A DNA stretch of 64,000 bases, from contig NZ_SMLB01000004.1 of the NCBI RefSeq assembly GCF_004349105.1, positions 124,001 through 188,000 of the forward strand, read 5' to 3'. Positions 1 through 8,227 of this stretch are shown piece after piece. The notes under the pieces were generated by a model. The model had not been told where the DNA came from, made no database searches, and worked only from the letters and a program-made list of their open reading frames with translations. Each line of letters opens with the position of its first letter. Positions within the stretch are counted from its first letter, which is position 1. Source of the stretch: Jiangella aurantiaca. GTDB taxonomy: Bacteria; Actinomycetota; Actinomycetes; Jiangellales; Jiangellaceae. The position numbers and the translations under genes are program-made.

Positions 1-978
1 GAGCTGCGCGAGGTCGACAAGGTCGTCGTCGTGGCCTGCGGCACCGCCTACCACGCGGGCATGGTCGCCAAGTACGCCATCGAGCACTGGACCCGGCTGC
101 CCTGCGAGGTCGAGCTGGCCAGCGAGTTCCGCTACCGCGACCCCGTCGTCGACCGGCAGACGCTGGTGATCGCGATCAGCCAGTCCGGCGAGACGATGGA
201 CACCCTGATGGCGCTGCGGTACGCCCGCGAGCAGGGCGCCCGGGTGCTGGCCATCTGCAACACCAACGGCGCCACCATCCCGCGCGAGTCCGACGCCGTC
301 CTGTACACCCACGCCGGCCCCGAGGTCGCCGTCGCGTCGACGAAGGCGTTCCTCACCCAGATGATCGCCTGCTTCCTGGTCGGGCTCTACCTCGGCCAGG
401 TCCGCGGCACCAAGTGGGGCGACGAGATCCGCTCCGTCGTCCGCGACCTCTCCGACCTGCCGGCCAAGGTCGATCTCGTCCTCGAGACGATGGAGCCGGT
501 CCGCGAGCTCGCCCGGCTGCTGTCGAACTCGACGTCGGTGCTGTTCCTCGGCCGCCACGTCGGCTACCCGGTGGCGCTGGAGGGCGCGCTCAAGCTCAAG
601 GAGCTCGCCTACATGCACGCCGAGGGGTTCGCCGCCGGCGAGCTGAAGCACGGCCCCATCGCGCTGGTCGAGGAGGGCGTGCCGATCATCGTCGTCGTGC
701 CGTCGCCCAAGGGCCGCTCGGTGCTGCACGACAAGATCGTCAGCAACATCCAGGAGGTCCGCGCCCGCGGCGCCCGCACCATCGTCATCGCCGAGGAGGG
801 CGACGAGGACGTCGTGCCGTACGCCGACCACCTCATCCGGGTGCCGGAGTGCCCGGTGCTGCTGCAGCCGGTCGTCTCGACGGTGCCGCTGCAGGTGTTC
901 GCCTGCGAGATGGCCAGTGCCCGCGGCTTCGACGTCGACCAGCCGCGGAACCTGGCGAAGAGCGTCACGGTCGAGTAG
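1..978 (+). CDS. glmS: Glucosamine-6-phosphate synthase (isomerizing), C-terminal part
   Basis: The enzyme makes glucosamine-6-phosphate from fructose-6-phosphate and glutamine, the first committed step to UDP-GlcNAc and peptidoglycan. Only the last 325 codons are in the window; the frame is open back to base 1, so the N-terminal glutaminase domain lies outside. What remains is the isomerase half with two SIS domains: VVACGTAYHAG, then the sugar-phosphate motif ISQSGETMDTL, and a second SIS domain with LKLKELAYMHAEGF. It ends in PRNLAKSVTVE, the expected GlmS C terminus, so the 3' end is complete. In many actinobacteria acpS follows directly; here a 5.2-kb block with oxidase genes lies between them. 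Identity is near certain. Confidence 0.97.
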   Translation, partial: ELREVDKVVVVACGTAYHAGMVAKYAIEHWTRLPCEVELASEFRYRDPVVDRQTLVIAISQSGETMDTLMALRYAREQGARVLAICNTNGATIPRESDAVLYTHAGPEVAVASTKAFLTQMIACFLVGLYLGQVRGTKWGDEIRSVVRDLSDLPAKVDLVLETMEPVRELARLLSNSTSVLFLGRHVGYPVALEGALKLKELAYMHAEGFAAGELKHGPIALVEEGVPIIVVVPSPKGRSVLHDKIVSNIQEVRARGARTIVIAEEGDEDVVPYADHLIRVPECPVLLQPVVSTVPLQVFACEMASARGFDVDQPRNLAKSVTVE

Positions 979-1003
979 CTCGCCTGCCGGCCGCCCGGCT
1001 CGT

Positions 1004-2749
1004 TCAGGACTCGCGGTCACCGTCGTCGCGGGCGGACTCGCCGATGTCGGGCGGGCCGAGGGCCTCCGTCAGTGGCCCGGCCTCGGCCGGCTTGCCCTCC
1101 GCCGTCGCAGCGATCTCGGGGTACTTGAGGTCGAACGCGGGCCGCTCACTGCGCACCCGCGGCAGTGACGTGAAGTTGTGCCGCGGCGGCGGGCACGAGG
1201 TGGCCCACTCCAGTGAGTTCGCGAAGCCCCACGGGTCGTCGGCCTGGACCTTCGGTGCGAGGCGGCTCTGCCAGACGTTCCACAGGAACGGCAGCGTCGA
1301 CGCGGCCAGCACGAAGGCGAACACCGACGAGAACTGATTGAGGAAGGTGAACCCGTCGTCGGCCTCGTAGTCGGAGTAGCGACGCGGGAAGCCCTCGACG
1401 CCCAGCCAGTGGTGCACCATGAAGGTGCCGTGGAAGCCGATGAACAGCAGCCAGAAGTGCACCCTACCGAGGCCTTCGTGCAGCATCCGGCCGGTGAACT
1501 TGGGCCACCAGAAGTAGAACCCGGAGAACATCGCGAACACGACCGTGCCGAAGACCACGTAGTGGAAGTGCGCCACCACGAAGTAGCTGTCGTGCACGTG
1601 GAAGTCCAGCGGCGGCGAGGCCAGGATGATGCCGGTCAGGCCGCCGAACAGGAACGTCACGAGGAAGCCGATGGCGAACAGCATCGGTGTCTCGAACGTG
1701 ATCGATCCGCGCCACATGGTGCCGATCCAGGCGAAGAACTTCAGCCCGGTCGGGATGGCGATGAGCATGGTCATGGCCGAGAAGAACGGCAGGTTCACGG
1801 CGCCGGTGGGGAACATGTGGTGCGCCCACACCGCCACCGAGAGTCCGACGATCGCGAGGGTGGCGAAGATCAGGCCCTTGTAGCCGAACAGCGGTTTGCG
1901 GCTGAACACCGGGATGACCTCGGTGATGATGCCGAAGAACGGCAACGCGATGATGTAGACCTCGGGATGGCCGAAGAACCAGAACAGGTGCTGCCAGAGG
2001 ATCGGTCCGGCGGCGGTCGGGTCGAAGATGTGGGTGTCGAGGTTCCGGTCGGCGAACAGCGCGAACAGCGCGGCGGCCAGCAGCGGGAACGCGATCAGCA
2101 CCAGGATGCTCGTCGCGAGGATGTTCCACGTGAAGATCGGCATCCGGAACATCGTCATCCCGGGTGCCCGCATGCCGACGATGGTCGTGATGAAGTTGAC
2201 GGCGCCGAAGATGGTGCCGAAACCGCTCATCGCCAGGCCGGCGACCCAGAGGTCGCCACCCGCCGTCGGGCTGTAGACGGTGTTGTGCAGCGGCGCGTAG
2301 GCGGTCCAGCCGAAGTCGGCCGCGCCGCTCGGTGTGATGAAGCCGGCGCAGACGATCAGCCCGCCGAACACGAACAGGTAGAAGCTGAACATGTTCAGCC
2401 GCGGGAACGCGACGTCGGGCGCGCCGATCTGCAGCGGCACGATGACGTTGCCGAAGCCGATGAACAGCGGCGTCGCGAACAGCAGCAGCATGATCGTGCC
2501 GTGCATGGTGAACAGCTGGCTGTACATCTCGTCGCTGACCACCTGGCGGCCGGGAGAGAACAGCTCGGCCCGGATGAACAGCGCCAGCACGCCGCCGAAC
2601 AGGAAGAACCCGAACGACGCGATCAGGTACATATAGCCGATGATCTTGTGGTCGGTCGACGTGGCCCAGCGGACGACCGCGTTGCCCTTCCGCTTCGGCC
2701 GCGTCACACCGGCGCGCGCGGCCGCGGTCCGCTCCAGGAAGGTGGTCAT
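1004..2749 (-). CDS. ctaD: Cytochrome c oxidase subunit I (aa3 type)
   Basis: Catalytic subunit of the proton-pumping terminal oxidase in the cytoplasmic membrane, carrying heme a and the heme a3-CuB centre. The 581-residue protein has the usual length and about 12 membrane segments. The N-terminal region has [14 protein letters not shown]; the CuB/crosslinked His-Tyr motif is in [13 protein letters not shown]; the two CuB histidines are in AHHMF; the heme ligands lie in [15 protein letters not shown]. The start is the ATG at 2747-2749 ([14 protein letters not shown]), which overlaps the ctaC stop by 4 bp, indicating translational coupling. The frame is open further upstream but that stretch is antisense to, or shifted from, ctaC. 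Subunits III and IV are not encoded nearby. The 3' end converges on glmS. Confidence 0.96.
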   Translation of the reverse strand: MTTFLERTAAARAGVTRPKRKGNAVVRWATSTDHKIIGYMYLIASFGFFLFGGVLALFIRAELFSPGRQVVSDEMYSQLFTMHGTIMLLLFATPLFIGFGNVIVPLQIGAPDVAFPRLNMFSFYLFVFGGLIVCAGFITPSGAADFGWTAYAPLHNTVYSPTAGGDLWVAGLAMSGFGTIFGAVNFITTIVGMRAPGMTMFRMPIFTWNILATSILVLIAFPLLAAALFALFADRNLDTHIFDPTAAGPILWQHLFWFFGHPEVYIIALPFFGIITEVIPVFSRKPLFGYKGLIFATLAIVGLSVAVWAHHMFPTGAVNLPFFSAMTMLIAIPTGLKFFAWIGTMWRGSITFETPMLFAIGFLVTFLFGGLTGIILASPPLDFHVHDSYFVVAHFHYVVFGTVVFAMFSGFYFWWPKFTGRMLHEGLGRVHFWLLFIGFHGTFMVHHWLGVEGFPRRYSDYEADDGFTFLNQFSSVFAFVLAASTLPFLWNVWQSRLAPKVQADDPWGFANSLEWATSCPPPRHNFTSLPRVRSERPAFDLKYPEIAATAEGKPAEAGPLTEALGPPDIGESARDDGDRES

Positions 2750-3597
2750 CGGTCGCCTCCGGGGTCGTCCGGGTCCAGCGGCTCGTCGTCGTAGGCGCCC
2801 CGGATCGGCGGATCCACCAGCCCCGTCTGGCCCGCCTCCCGGAGGGCGTCCATCTTCGCGTCGAACTCCTGCTCGGGCACCACCTCGACGTTGAACCGCA
2901 TCGACTGATGGAACGGGCCGCAGAACTCCGCGCACCGCCCTTCGAAGGTGCCCTCGCGGTCGGGCGTGACCTGGTAGGCGTTCGGCTGACCTGGGAACAC
3001 GTCCTGCTTCATGTAGAACTCCGGGATCCAGAACGAGTGGATGACGTCCGGTGAGCCCAGGTTGAACCGGACCATCTGACCGACGGGCAGGTACAGCGTC
3101 GGCCGGTCGTTGATGGTGCCGATCTCGTGCACGTCCTCGTCCACGTAGTTGAACGTCCACGACCACTGGTAGCCGACGACGTCGACGGTGAGATCCGGTT
3201 CGGTGCGTATGTCGGTGATCTTGTCCTGGTTGTCGATGGTGTGCCAGAACAGCGGCACGATGACGAACAGCGGTGCGAGCGTGTAGAGGAACTCGATCGG
3301 GATGTTGAACCGCGTCTGCTTCGGCAGTTCGTCGCCGCGGCGGCGGTAGGCGATGACCGCCCAGATGATCAGGCCCCACACCAGCACGCCGACCGCCAAC
3401 GCGGCGATCCAGGCGCCGACCCACAAGTCACCGATCAGCGGCGCCTCCTCCGTGGCCGGCTCGGGCAGCGCCAGGCGCGACCAGTCGTCGCGCTGCTCGG
3501 CCGAGCACCCCGCCGGTGCCGCCAGCGCACCCATGAGTACGGCCGTGATGCGTACCGGTATCAGAGACCGGCCGCGTGCACGGGTCGGATGTGCCAT
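2746..3597 (-). CDS. ctaC: Cytochrome c oxidase subunit II
   Basis: Binds CuA and passes electrons from cytochrome c to subunit I. The 283-residue protein starts with a signal segment ending in a lipobox-like APAGC (Cys near residue 31), suggesting lipidation. Two membrane segments follow (roughly residues 57-82 and 100-118), then the periplasmic cupredoxin domain. CuA ligands are visible: HSFWIPEF and [14 protein letters not shown]. There is no C-terminal cytochrome c domain, so the electron donor is separate. It is the promoter-proximal gene of a two-gene unit with ctaD, overlapping by 4 bp. The assembly gene for CtaG lies 1.3 kb upstream on the other strand. Confidence 0.95.
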   Translation of the reverse strand: MAHPTRARGRSLIPVRITAVLMGALAAPAGCSAEQRDDWSRLALPEPATEEAPLIGDLWVGAWIAALAVGVLVWGLIIWAVIAYRRRGDELPKQTRFNIPIEFLYTLAPLFVIVPLFWHTIDNQDKITDIRTEPDLTVDVVGYQWSWTFNYVDEDVHEIGTINDRPTLYLPVGQMVRFNLGSPDVIHSFWIPEFYMKQDVFPGQPNAYQVTPDREGTFEGRCAEFCGPFHQSMRFNVEVVPEQEFDAKMDALREAGQTGLVDPPIRGAYDDEPLDPDDPGGDR

Positions 3598-3722
3598 GTC
3601 TCGAACCCCCCGGGGACTGCTACTGATGCCACACCCGCGAACGCTCCCGCGGCCTGGCGGGCTCGATACCCACCGGCGTTGCCTTCACTCCTCCGGGCCG
3701 GCCGGAATGTCGGCGGGCCGGG

Positions 3723-4328
3723 TCAGGCGGCGTCCGCCGGCCGGTCGAACACCGGGTGGCGGCTGCCGACCTTGCGAGCGATGACAAGGTGACCGCCCAG
3801 GAAGCCGCCGGCGCCGGCGGCAGCGGCCCCGCCCAGGCCGAGCAGCACGCCGAGCCGGTGGCGCCCCGCACGTCGTGCGGCGAACGAGCTGGAGTAGAGG
3901 GCCAGCGCGGCCGTGTTGCTCGCGGCGTGGAGCACGCCGACCCGGCGGGCGGCCCCTTCCGTCCGGCCCCACTCGGCGAGGCCGGTCACAGCGGTGGGCA
4001 CCGCCGCGACGAGTCCGGCCCCGACGAGGAACCGCGCGGCCGGACGCAGCTCGCGCCGTCCCGAGAGGTCGAGCAGGGCCGCCGACGTCCACGCGCCGAC
4101 GGGCACGTCGGTGAGCAACGGATGAACGGCGTGGCCCAGCCAGTGGCCGTGAAGGAGGCGCCGGCTCATGGGGGAGGAGATCAGCGCGCCGGCGACGGCT
4201 CGCAATGGCCCGTCGTACCGGTCGGCGACGGGGCTGTCCTCGAGGCGCTGGGCGATCCGGACCGCCCACGGGGACGATCCACCACGGACCGCATCGTCGG
4301 GCTGGGGAGTGAGAGCAGTGTCGGTCAT
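3723..4328 (-). CDS. DUF2231-type membrane protein
   Basis: A 201-residue protein of the DUF2231 type, function unknown. Family-like features are HAVHPLLTDVPVGAWTSAALLD, which begins a run of four membrane helices, and GHLVIARKVG near the end. The start chosen is the ATG at 4326-4328 (MTDTALTP); the frame is open further up but runs into the divergent promoter region. DUF2231 proteins are often found by heme or redox genes; here the neighbours are ctaCD, a DUF2243 gene and a CtaG-like gene. A role in the oxidase system is inferred from context only. The 125 nt between its stop and ctaC contain no gene. Confidence 0.75.
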   Translation of the reverse strand: MTDTALTPQPDDAVRGGSSPWAVRIAQRLEDSPVADRYDGPLRAVAGALISSPMSRRLLHGHWLGHAVHPLLTDVPVGAWTSAALLDLSGRRELRPAARFLVGAGLVAAVPTAVTGLAEWGRTEGAARRVGVLHAASNTAALALYSSSFAARRAGRHRLGVLLGLGGAAAAGAGGFLGGHLVIARKVGSRHPVFDRPADAA

Positions 4329-4437
4329 CGTGGTCGCGTACCCGTTTCCGTGATCGTCACCGGTCGTCGCGACACCGCGCTCGTGCTGCCGCGGCGCCGG
4401 CGTGCGTGCCGGCCTGCGGGCTGGGTAGAGCGACGCC

Positions 4438-4923
4438 ATGAGCCCAGCCGACGCGACGCAGCGCGCACCGCGCCGATCGCTGGTCGTCGGCGCCATCATC
4501 GGCGCGGCCGTGATGGCGGCGGTGGACGAGATCGTCTTCCACCAGCTGCTCGGCTGGCATCACTTCTACGACCGGTCGTCGAGCGACGTCGCGCTGCTGT
4601 CCGACGGTGTGCTCCATGCCGCCGAGCTCGTGCTGCTCGTGGCCGGCTTCACCCTCCTGGCCGACCTCCGGCACCGGCGCGAGCTCGTCCGCGGCCCGGC
4701 CTGGGCCGGTGTGCTGCTGGGGTCCGGGCTCTTCCAGCTGTGGGACGGACTGGTCGATCACAAGGTCATGCGGGTGCACCAGGTGCGGTACGGCGTCGAT
4801 CTGCTGCCGTACGACCTGGCCTGGAACGCCGCCGGGGCGGTGCTGGTCGTGGCCGGGGCGGTGCTGGCCTGGCGTCATCGCCGCGATGCGGCACGTGGCG
4901 GCGACAGAAGCCGGGCGCAGTGA
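4438..4923 (+). CDS. DUF2243 membrane protein
   Basis: A 161-residue protein with four predicted membrane helices and conserved histidines: VDEIVFHQLLGWHHFYD, LHAAELVLL, GLFQLWDGLVDHKVMRVHQVR. This pattern matches the DUF2243 family. The paired histidines on the membrane segments suggest metal or heme contact, which is inference. It starts at ATG 4438 and its stop overlaps the next gene by 4 bp (GTGA), so it is co-translated with the CtaG-like protein. DUF2243 next to CtaG near oxidase genes suggests a job in copper handling or oxidase assembly. It is divergent from the DUF2231 gene with 109 bp between them. Confidence 0.8.
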   Translation: MSPADATQRAPRRSLVVGAIIGAAVMAAVDEIVFHQLLGWHHFYDRSSSDVALLSDGVLHAAELVLLVAGFTLLADLRHRRELVRGPAWAGVLLGSGLFQLWDGLVDHKVMRVHQVRYGVDLLPYDLAWNAAGAVLVVAGAVLAWRHRRDAARGGDRSRAQ

Positions 4924-5807
4924 TCGGCGTACTCGCCCACGGTGGGCACGACCCCGACGTCGCCTTGGTCGGCTGGTTGCCCGGCCTTCTGCTCGCCTGC
5001 GTCCTGGTCATGAGCTACCTGGTCGCCGTCGGCCGGTTCACGCGGCGCACGCTGCGGGCCTGGCCGGCAGCGAGGACGGCCGCCTTCGCCAGCGGCTCGG
5101 CGCTGATCGCGCTGGGCATCGCTCCGCCGGTCCACGCCCTCGCGGCGGCGGACCCGCGCGGCCACGTGCTCCAGCACCTGCTCCTGGGGATGTACGCGCC
5201 AGTGGCGCTCGTCCTCGCCGCCCCGATGACGCCGCTGCTCGCGGCGCTGCCGGCGCGGGCCGCCCGCGGTGTGACCTCCGTACTGCGCAGCCGCCCGGCG
5301 CGGGTCCTGACCCATCCGGTCACCGCCGGCCTGGTGACCGTCGCCGGCATGTACGCCCTGTACTTCACCCCGCTGTACGCAGCGAGTGTGCACGACCCGG
5401 TCGTCGGTTCCGCGCTGCACCTCCACGTGCTGATGACCGGCTGCGTCCTCGCCTGGTCGGTCGCCGGCCCGGATCCAGCGCCGGCCCGCCCGGGCCTGCG
5501 ACTGCGTATCGGCGTCCTCGTCGGGGTGGCCGGGGCACACGCCTACCTCGCCAAGACGCTGTACGCCCGGGCCGCCACCTGGCCGACGGTGGCAGGGCAC
5601 GATCGGGAGGAGATCCGGCAGGCCGCACAGCTGATGTACTACGGCGGGGACGGGGCCGAACTGCTCCTCGCCATCGCGCTGTTCACCGTCAGGCGAGCCC
5701 GCCGGGGCGGCCACAGCAGTCAGCCGAAGTCGCTGGAGAGCAGGTCCATGACGAAGCCGTCGCGGCCGGTGAGAATGCCGACCGGGCGGAAGCCCACTGC
5801 GGCGTAG
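4920..5807 (+). CDS. ctaG: CtaG-like cytochrome c oxidase assembly factor
   Basis: A 295-residue polytopic membrane protein of the Caa3_CtaG type, implicated in copper delivery to the oxidase. Features are WLPGLLLACVLVMSYLVAV at the N terminus, HVLQHLLLGMYAPVALVLAAP in the middle, and QAAQLMYYGGDGAELLLAIAL near the end, the usual family ending. The start is the GTG at 4920, overlapping the upstream stop by 4 bp. The last 88 bp overlap the 3' end of the convergent GNAT gene, and the residues after RRARRGG do not look like family sequence. The placement next to ctaCD supports the assembly role. Confidence 0.85.
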   Translation: MIGVLAHGGHDPDVALVGWLPGLLLACVLVMSYLVAVGRFTRRTLRAWPAARTAAFASGSALIALGIAPPVHALAAADPRGHVLQHLLLGMYAPVALVLAAPMTPLLAALPARAARGVTSVLRSRPARVLTHPVTAGLVTVAGMYALYFTPLYAASVHDPVVGSALHLHVLMTGCVLAWSVAGPDPAPARPGLRLRIGVLVGVAGAHAYLAKTLYARAATWPTVAGHDREEIRQAAQLMYYGGDGAELLLAIALFTVRRARRGGHSSQPKSLESRSMTKPSRPVRMPTGRKPTAA

Positions 5808-6211
5808 CAGCGGATCGCCACCTCGTTCGTCGCGGCGGTCTCGACGACGATGCGGTGGTGGTCGCAGGCGTCGAACAGGTGCCGGGCCAGCGTGCCGACG
5901 GCGTCGCGGCCCAGGCCGCGGCCGTGGAGGTCGGGGTCGAGCAGGATCTCGATGCCGGCGTGGCGGTCGCGCGGGTTGTCGACCTCCCAGTACTGGATCA
6001 GCCCGGCGATGCGCCGCCCGGCCAGGATCGTGTACCGCGTCGTCGAGCTGTCCTCGAGCAGCCAGCCATCGCCGAGGCCGTCCGGATCCCACCACTGCTT
6101 GACCTCGGGGGTGCTGATGATGTGCAGCAGCATGGGCACGTCATCGGCGGCGACAGGGCGCAGGACGACGTGCTCGCCGGCCAATCCGCCCACGAGTGCC
6201 AATTCGCCCAT
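5720..6211 (-). CDS. GNAT family N-acetyltransferase
   Basis: A 163-residue protein with the acetyl-CoA fold. Visible are VLRPVAADDVPML at the start, the substrate region KQWWDPDG, the strand GIEILLDPDLHGRGLGRDAVGTL with the pyrophosphate loop, and NEVAIRCYAAVGFRPVG. The pattern is like aminoglycoside 6'-N-acetyltransferases and related GNATs, but the substrate cannot be called. The start at ATG 6209-6211 is supported by a TACACT hexamer 7 nt upstream, the spacing of a leaderless transcript. It converges on and overlaps the CtaG-like gene by 88 bp. Confidence 0.82.
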   Translation of the reverse strand: MGELALVGGLAGEHVVLRPVAADDVPMLLHIISTPEVKQWWDPDGLGDGWLLEDSSTTRYTILAGRRIAGLIQYWEVDNPRDRHAGIEILLDPDLHGRGLGRDAVGTLARHLFDACDHHRIVVETAATNEVAIRCYAAVGFRPVGILTGRDGFVMDLLSSDFG

Positions 6212-6218
6212 AGCCGCG

Positions 6219-6224
6219 AGTGTA
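6219..6224 (-). promoter_or_regulatory. Leaderless -10 hexamer of GNAT gene
   Basis: TACACT on the minus strand, with 7 nt to the ATG at 6211. The spacing puts the transcript start at or next to the A of ATG, and no purine-rich ribosome site precedes the start. Confidence 0.55.
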
Positions 6225-6282
6225 GGTCGAGCACGGCGTATCGGCATGCGGAACGCCCGGCGCCGGGGGCGTCTAGCCATAT

Positions 6283-6324
6283 GCCGACCGCGAGGTCGCA
6301 GGCGGCAGCGAGTCCCACGAGGGA
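6283..6324 (+). repeat. Dispersed 42-bp repeat, copy a
   Basis: Begins GCCGACCGCGAGGTCGCAGG and ends GAGTCCCACGAGGGA. It is 38/42 identical to the copy at 23905-23946 and related to 10523-10564. This copy lies in the divergent space between the GNAT gene and acpS and stops 12 nt before the acpS start; its AGGGA end merges with the acpS ribosome site. Confidence 0.8.
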
Positions 6325-6336
6325 AAGGAAACTAGG

Positions 6337-6705
6337 GTGGTGCAGGTGATCGTGGGCGTGGGAATCGACGTCGTCGACGTGCGGCGGTTCGCCGAGACGC
6401 TGGAGCGGACGCCGGCGCTGGCGGTACGCGTGTTCACCCCCGCCGAGCGGGCCCGCTCCATCGCGTCGCAGGCCGCCCGGTTCGCCGCCAAGGAGGCGCT
6501 GGCCAAGGCGCTCGGCGCACCGGAAGGCCTGCTCTGGCACGACGCCGAGGTGGTCAGCGACGACGACGGCCGGCCCTGGTTCGAGGTGCGCGGGTCGGTC
6601 AAGGACCGCTGCGAGCTGCTGCACGTCGAGACGGTGCACCTGTCGCTGTCGCACGACGCCGGGGTCGCCTCGGCCATCGTGATCCTGGAAGGTGCCACCC
6701 GGTGA
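6337..6705 (+). CDS. acpS: Holo-[acyl-carrier-protein] synthase
   Basis: Transfers the 4'-phosphopantetheine arm of CoA to acyl carrier protein in the cytoplasm, activating fatty acid synthesis. The 122-residue length is typical. The diagnostic motifs are [10 protein letters not shown] (Mg-binding Asp), [12 protein letters not shown] (catalytic Glu-Lys helix) and [12 protein letters not shown]. The start could be GTG 6337, 6340 or 6346; AAGGAA at 6325-6330 suits 6337 or 6340 best. The stop overlaps nnrD by 4 bp. It heads a tight + strand operon acpS-nnrD-alr-hydrolase-tsaE-pentapeptide gene. Confidence 0.95.
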   Translation: MVQVIVGVGIDVVDVRRFAETLERTPALAVRVFTPAERARSIASQAARFAAKEALAKALGAPEGLLWHDAEVVSDDDGRPWFEVRGSVKDRCELLHVETVHLSLSHDAGVASAIVILEGATR

Positions 6706-8150
6706 TCGCCGTCCACACGGTCGAGGAGATCCGCGCCGCAGAGAAGGCGCTGATGGCCCAGCTGCCCGCCGGCGCGCTCATGCAGCGGGCCGTCGCGGGG
6801 CTGGTGACGGTGTGCGCCCGGCTGCTCGACGGGGTGTACGGGGCGCGGGTGGTCGTCCTGGCCGGCGCCGGCAGCAACGGCGGCGACGCGCTCTGGGCCG
6901 CCGCCCGGCTTGCCCGGCGCGGCGCGCACGCGCAGGCCTTCCTGCTCGCGCCAGAGAAGGCACATGCGGAGGGACTGGCGGCGTTCCGTGCGGCCGGCGG
7001 ACGGCTGGTGGAGCCGGCCGGTGCCGCCGATGCGCTGGCCGAGGCCGACCTGGTGCTCGACGGCATCCTCGGCATCGGCGGGCGCGGCGGCCTGCGCGGC
7101 GACGCGGCCTTGTTGGCGGGGTTGCTGCGTGCGGGCCGCACTGCGGGCGCCGTCGTCGCCGTCGACCTGCCCAGCGGCGTCGACCCGGACACCGGCGAGA
7201 CCCCTGGCGCCCACGTCATCGCCGACCACACCGTCACGTTCGGCACCGGCAAGGCCGCGCTGGTCGTCGACCCCGCGGCCGCCGCCGCCGGCGTCCTGCA
7301 CCCGGTCGACATCGGACTCGAGCCGTACCTGCCGGAGCCGCGGCTGACGGTGCTCGACGACGCCGACGTCGCCGTGCTGCTGCCCGATCCCGGGCGCGAG
7401 TCGGACAAGTACTCCCGCGGCGTCGTCGGAGTGCTGGCCGGCTCCGGGCAGTTCCCCGGCGCCGCGGTGCTGGCGGTCGGCGGCGCGCTGCACGGCGGCG
7501 CCGGCATGGTCCGCTACGCCGGGCCCGAGTCCGTCGCCACCGAGGTGCGGGCGCGCTGGCCCGAGGCGATCGCCGGGCTGTCGCCTGACGCCGTCGGGCG
7601 GGTGCAGGCGTGGACCGTCGGGTCCGGGCTGGGCGACGGGCGCGGCGACGACGTCCACGCGGCCCTGGGCGCCGGGCTGCCGGTGCTGGTCGACGCCGAC
7701 GGGCTGCGCTGGCTGCCGGAGCGGTTCACCGGCCCCGCGGTGTTGACGCCGCACGCCGGCGAGCTCGCCCGGCTGCTCGGCGTCGAACGGGCCGAGGTCG
7801 AGGCGCGCCGGTTGCACCACGCGCGCCAGGCGGCGCAGCGGTGGAACGCCGTCGTCCTGCTCAAGGGGTCGACGACGGTCGTGGCGGCGCCGGACGGCAG
7901 GGTCCGGGTCAACCCGACCGGGACGTCGGCGCTGGCCTCCGCCGGGACCGGCGACGTGCTGGCGGGGCTGGCCGGCTCGCTGCTGGCCGGCGGGCTGTCG
8001 CCGTTCGACGCGGGAAGCGTCGGCGCGTACCTGCACGGGCTGGCCGGGCGGCGGGCGGCAGCCTCGTCCGGGTATCCGAGCGCCGGCGACGCGCTGGCCG
8101 AACTGCCCGGCGTGGTGCGGTCCCTGCGCGGCGTTGTCGGCGGCGGCTGA
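6702..8150 (+). CDS. nnrD: Bifunctional NAD(P)H-hydrate epimerase / ADP-dependent dehydratase
   Basis: Repairs NAD(P)H damaged by hydration. The 482-residue fusion has an N-terminal epimerase (YjeF_N) domain to about residue 210, with [19 protein letters not shown]-type substrate loop and [11 protein letters not shown], and a C-terminal ribokinase-like dehydratase with [19 protein letters not shown] and the nucleotide/Mg motif [19 protein letters not shown]. The GTG start at 6702 overlaps the acpS stop. The stop (8148-8150) lies inside the first copy of a 53-bp tandem duplication that also carries the alr start. Confidence 0.95.
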   Translation: MIAVHTVEEIRAAEKALMAQLPAGALMQRAVAGLVTVCARLLDGVYGARVVVLAGAGSNGGDALWAAARLARRGAHAQAFLLAPEKAHAEGLAAFRAAGGRLVEPAGAADALAEADLVLDGILGIGGRGGLRGDAALLAGLLRAGRTAGAVVAVDLPSGVDPDTGETPGAHVIADHTVTFGTGKAALVVDPAAAAAGVLHPVDIGLEPYLPEPRLTVLDDADVAVLLPDPGRESDKYSRGVVGVLAGSGQFPGAAVLAVGGALHGGAGMVRYAGPESVATEVRARWPEAIAGLSPDAVGRVQAWTVGSGLGDGRGDDVHAALGAGLPVLVDADGLRWLPERFTGPAVLTPHAGELARLLGVERAEVEARRLHHARQAAQRWNAVVLLKGSTTVVAAPDGRVRVNPTGTSALASAGTGDVLAGLAGSLLAGGLSPFDAGSVGAYLHGLAGRRAAASSGYPSAGDALAELPGVVRSLRGVVGGG

Positions 8151-8227
8151 CACAATCGGGGACGTGGTGACCGACCAGTACCCCCACTGTCGGCGGCTGC
8201 TGACACAATCGGGGACGTGGTGACCGA
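8135..8227 (+). repeat. 53-bp-offset tandem duplication over the nnrD end and alr start
   Basis: Two 40-nt direct copies, 8135-8174 and 8188-8227, differ at one base and are offset by 53 bp. Each has the nnrD-end-like GGCTGACACAATCGGGG and the start GACGTGGTGACCGA. Each carries CACAAT exactly 7 nt before a GTG, as in a leaderless promoter. The second copy gives the alr start; the first gives a second, out-of-frame start that encodes a short leader peptide. Confidence 0.9.
8164..8223 (+). CDS. Putative 19-residue leader peptide upstream of alr
   Basis: The duplicated start codon pair (GTG 8164 and GTG 8167) opens a 19-codon frame, VVTDQYPHCRRLLTQSGTW, that stops at TGA 8221-8223. That stop overlaps the alr GTG at 8220-8222 by the same GTGA arrangement used elsewhere in this operon. 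It is a by-product of the duplication and has no recognisable domain. Translation would couple to, or compete with, alr initiation; whether it is translated is unknown. Confidence 0.35.
   Translation: MVTDQYPHCRRLLTQSGTW

Noticed and set aside
1409-2794. Plus-strand open frame opposite ctaD
   Set aside because: ctaD motifs are complete on the minus strand; the other is low-complexity Glu/Arg/His-rich shadow sequence.
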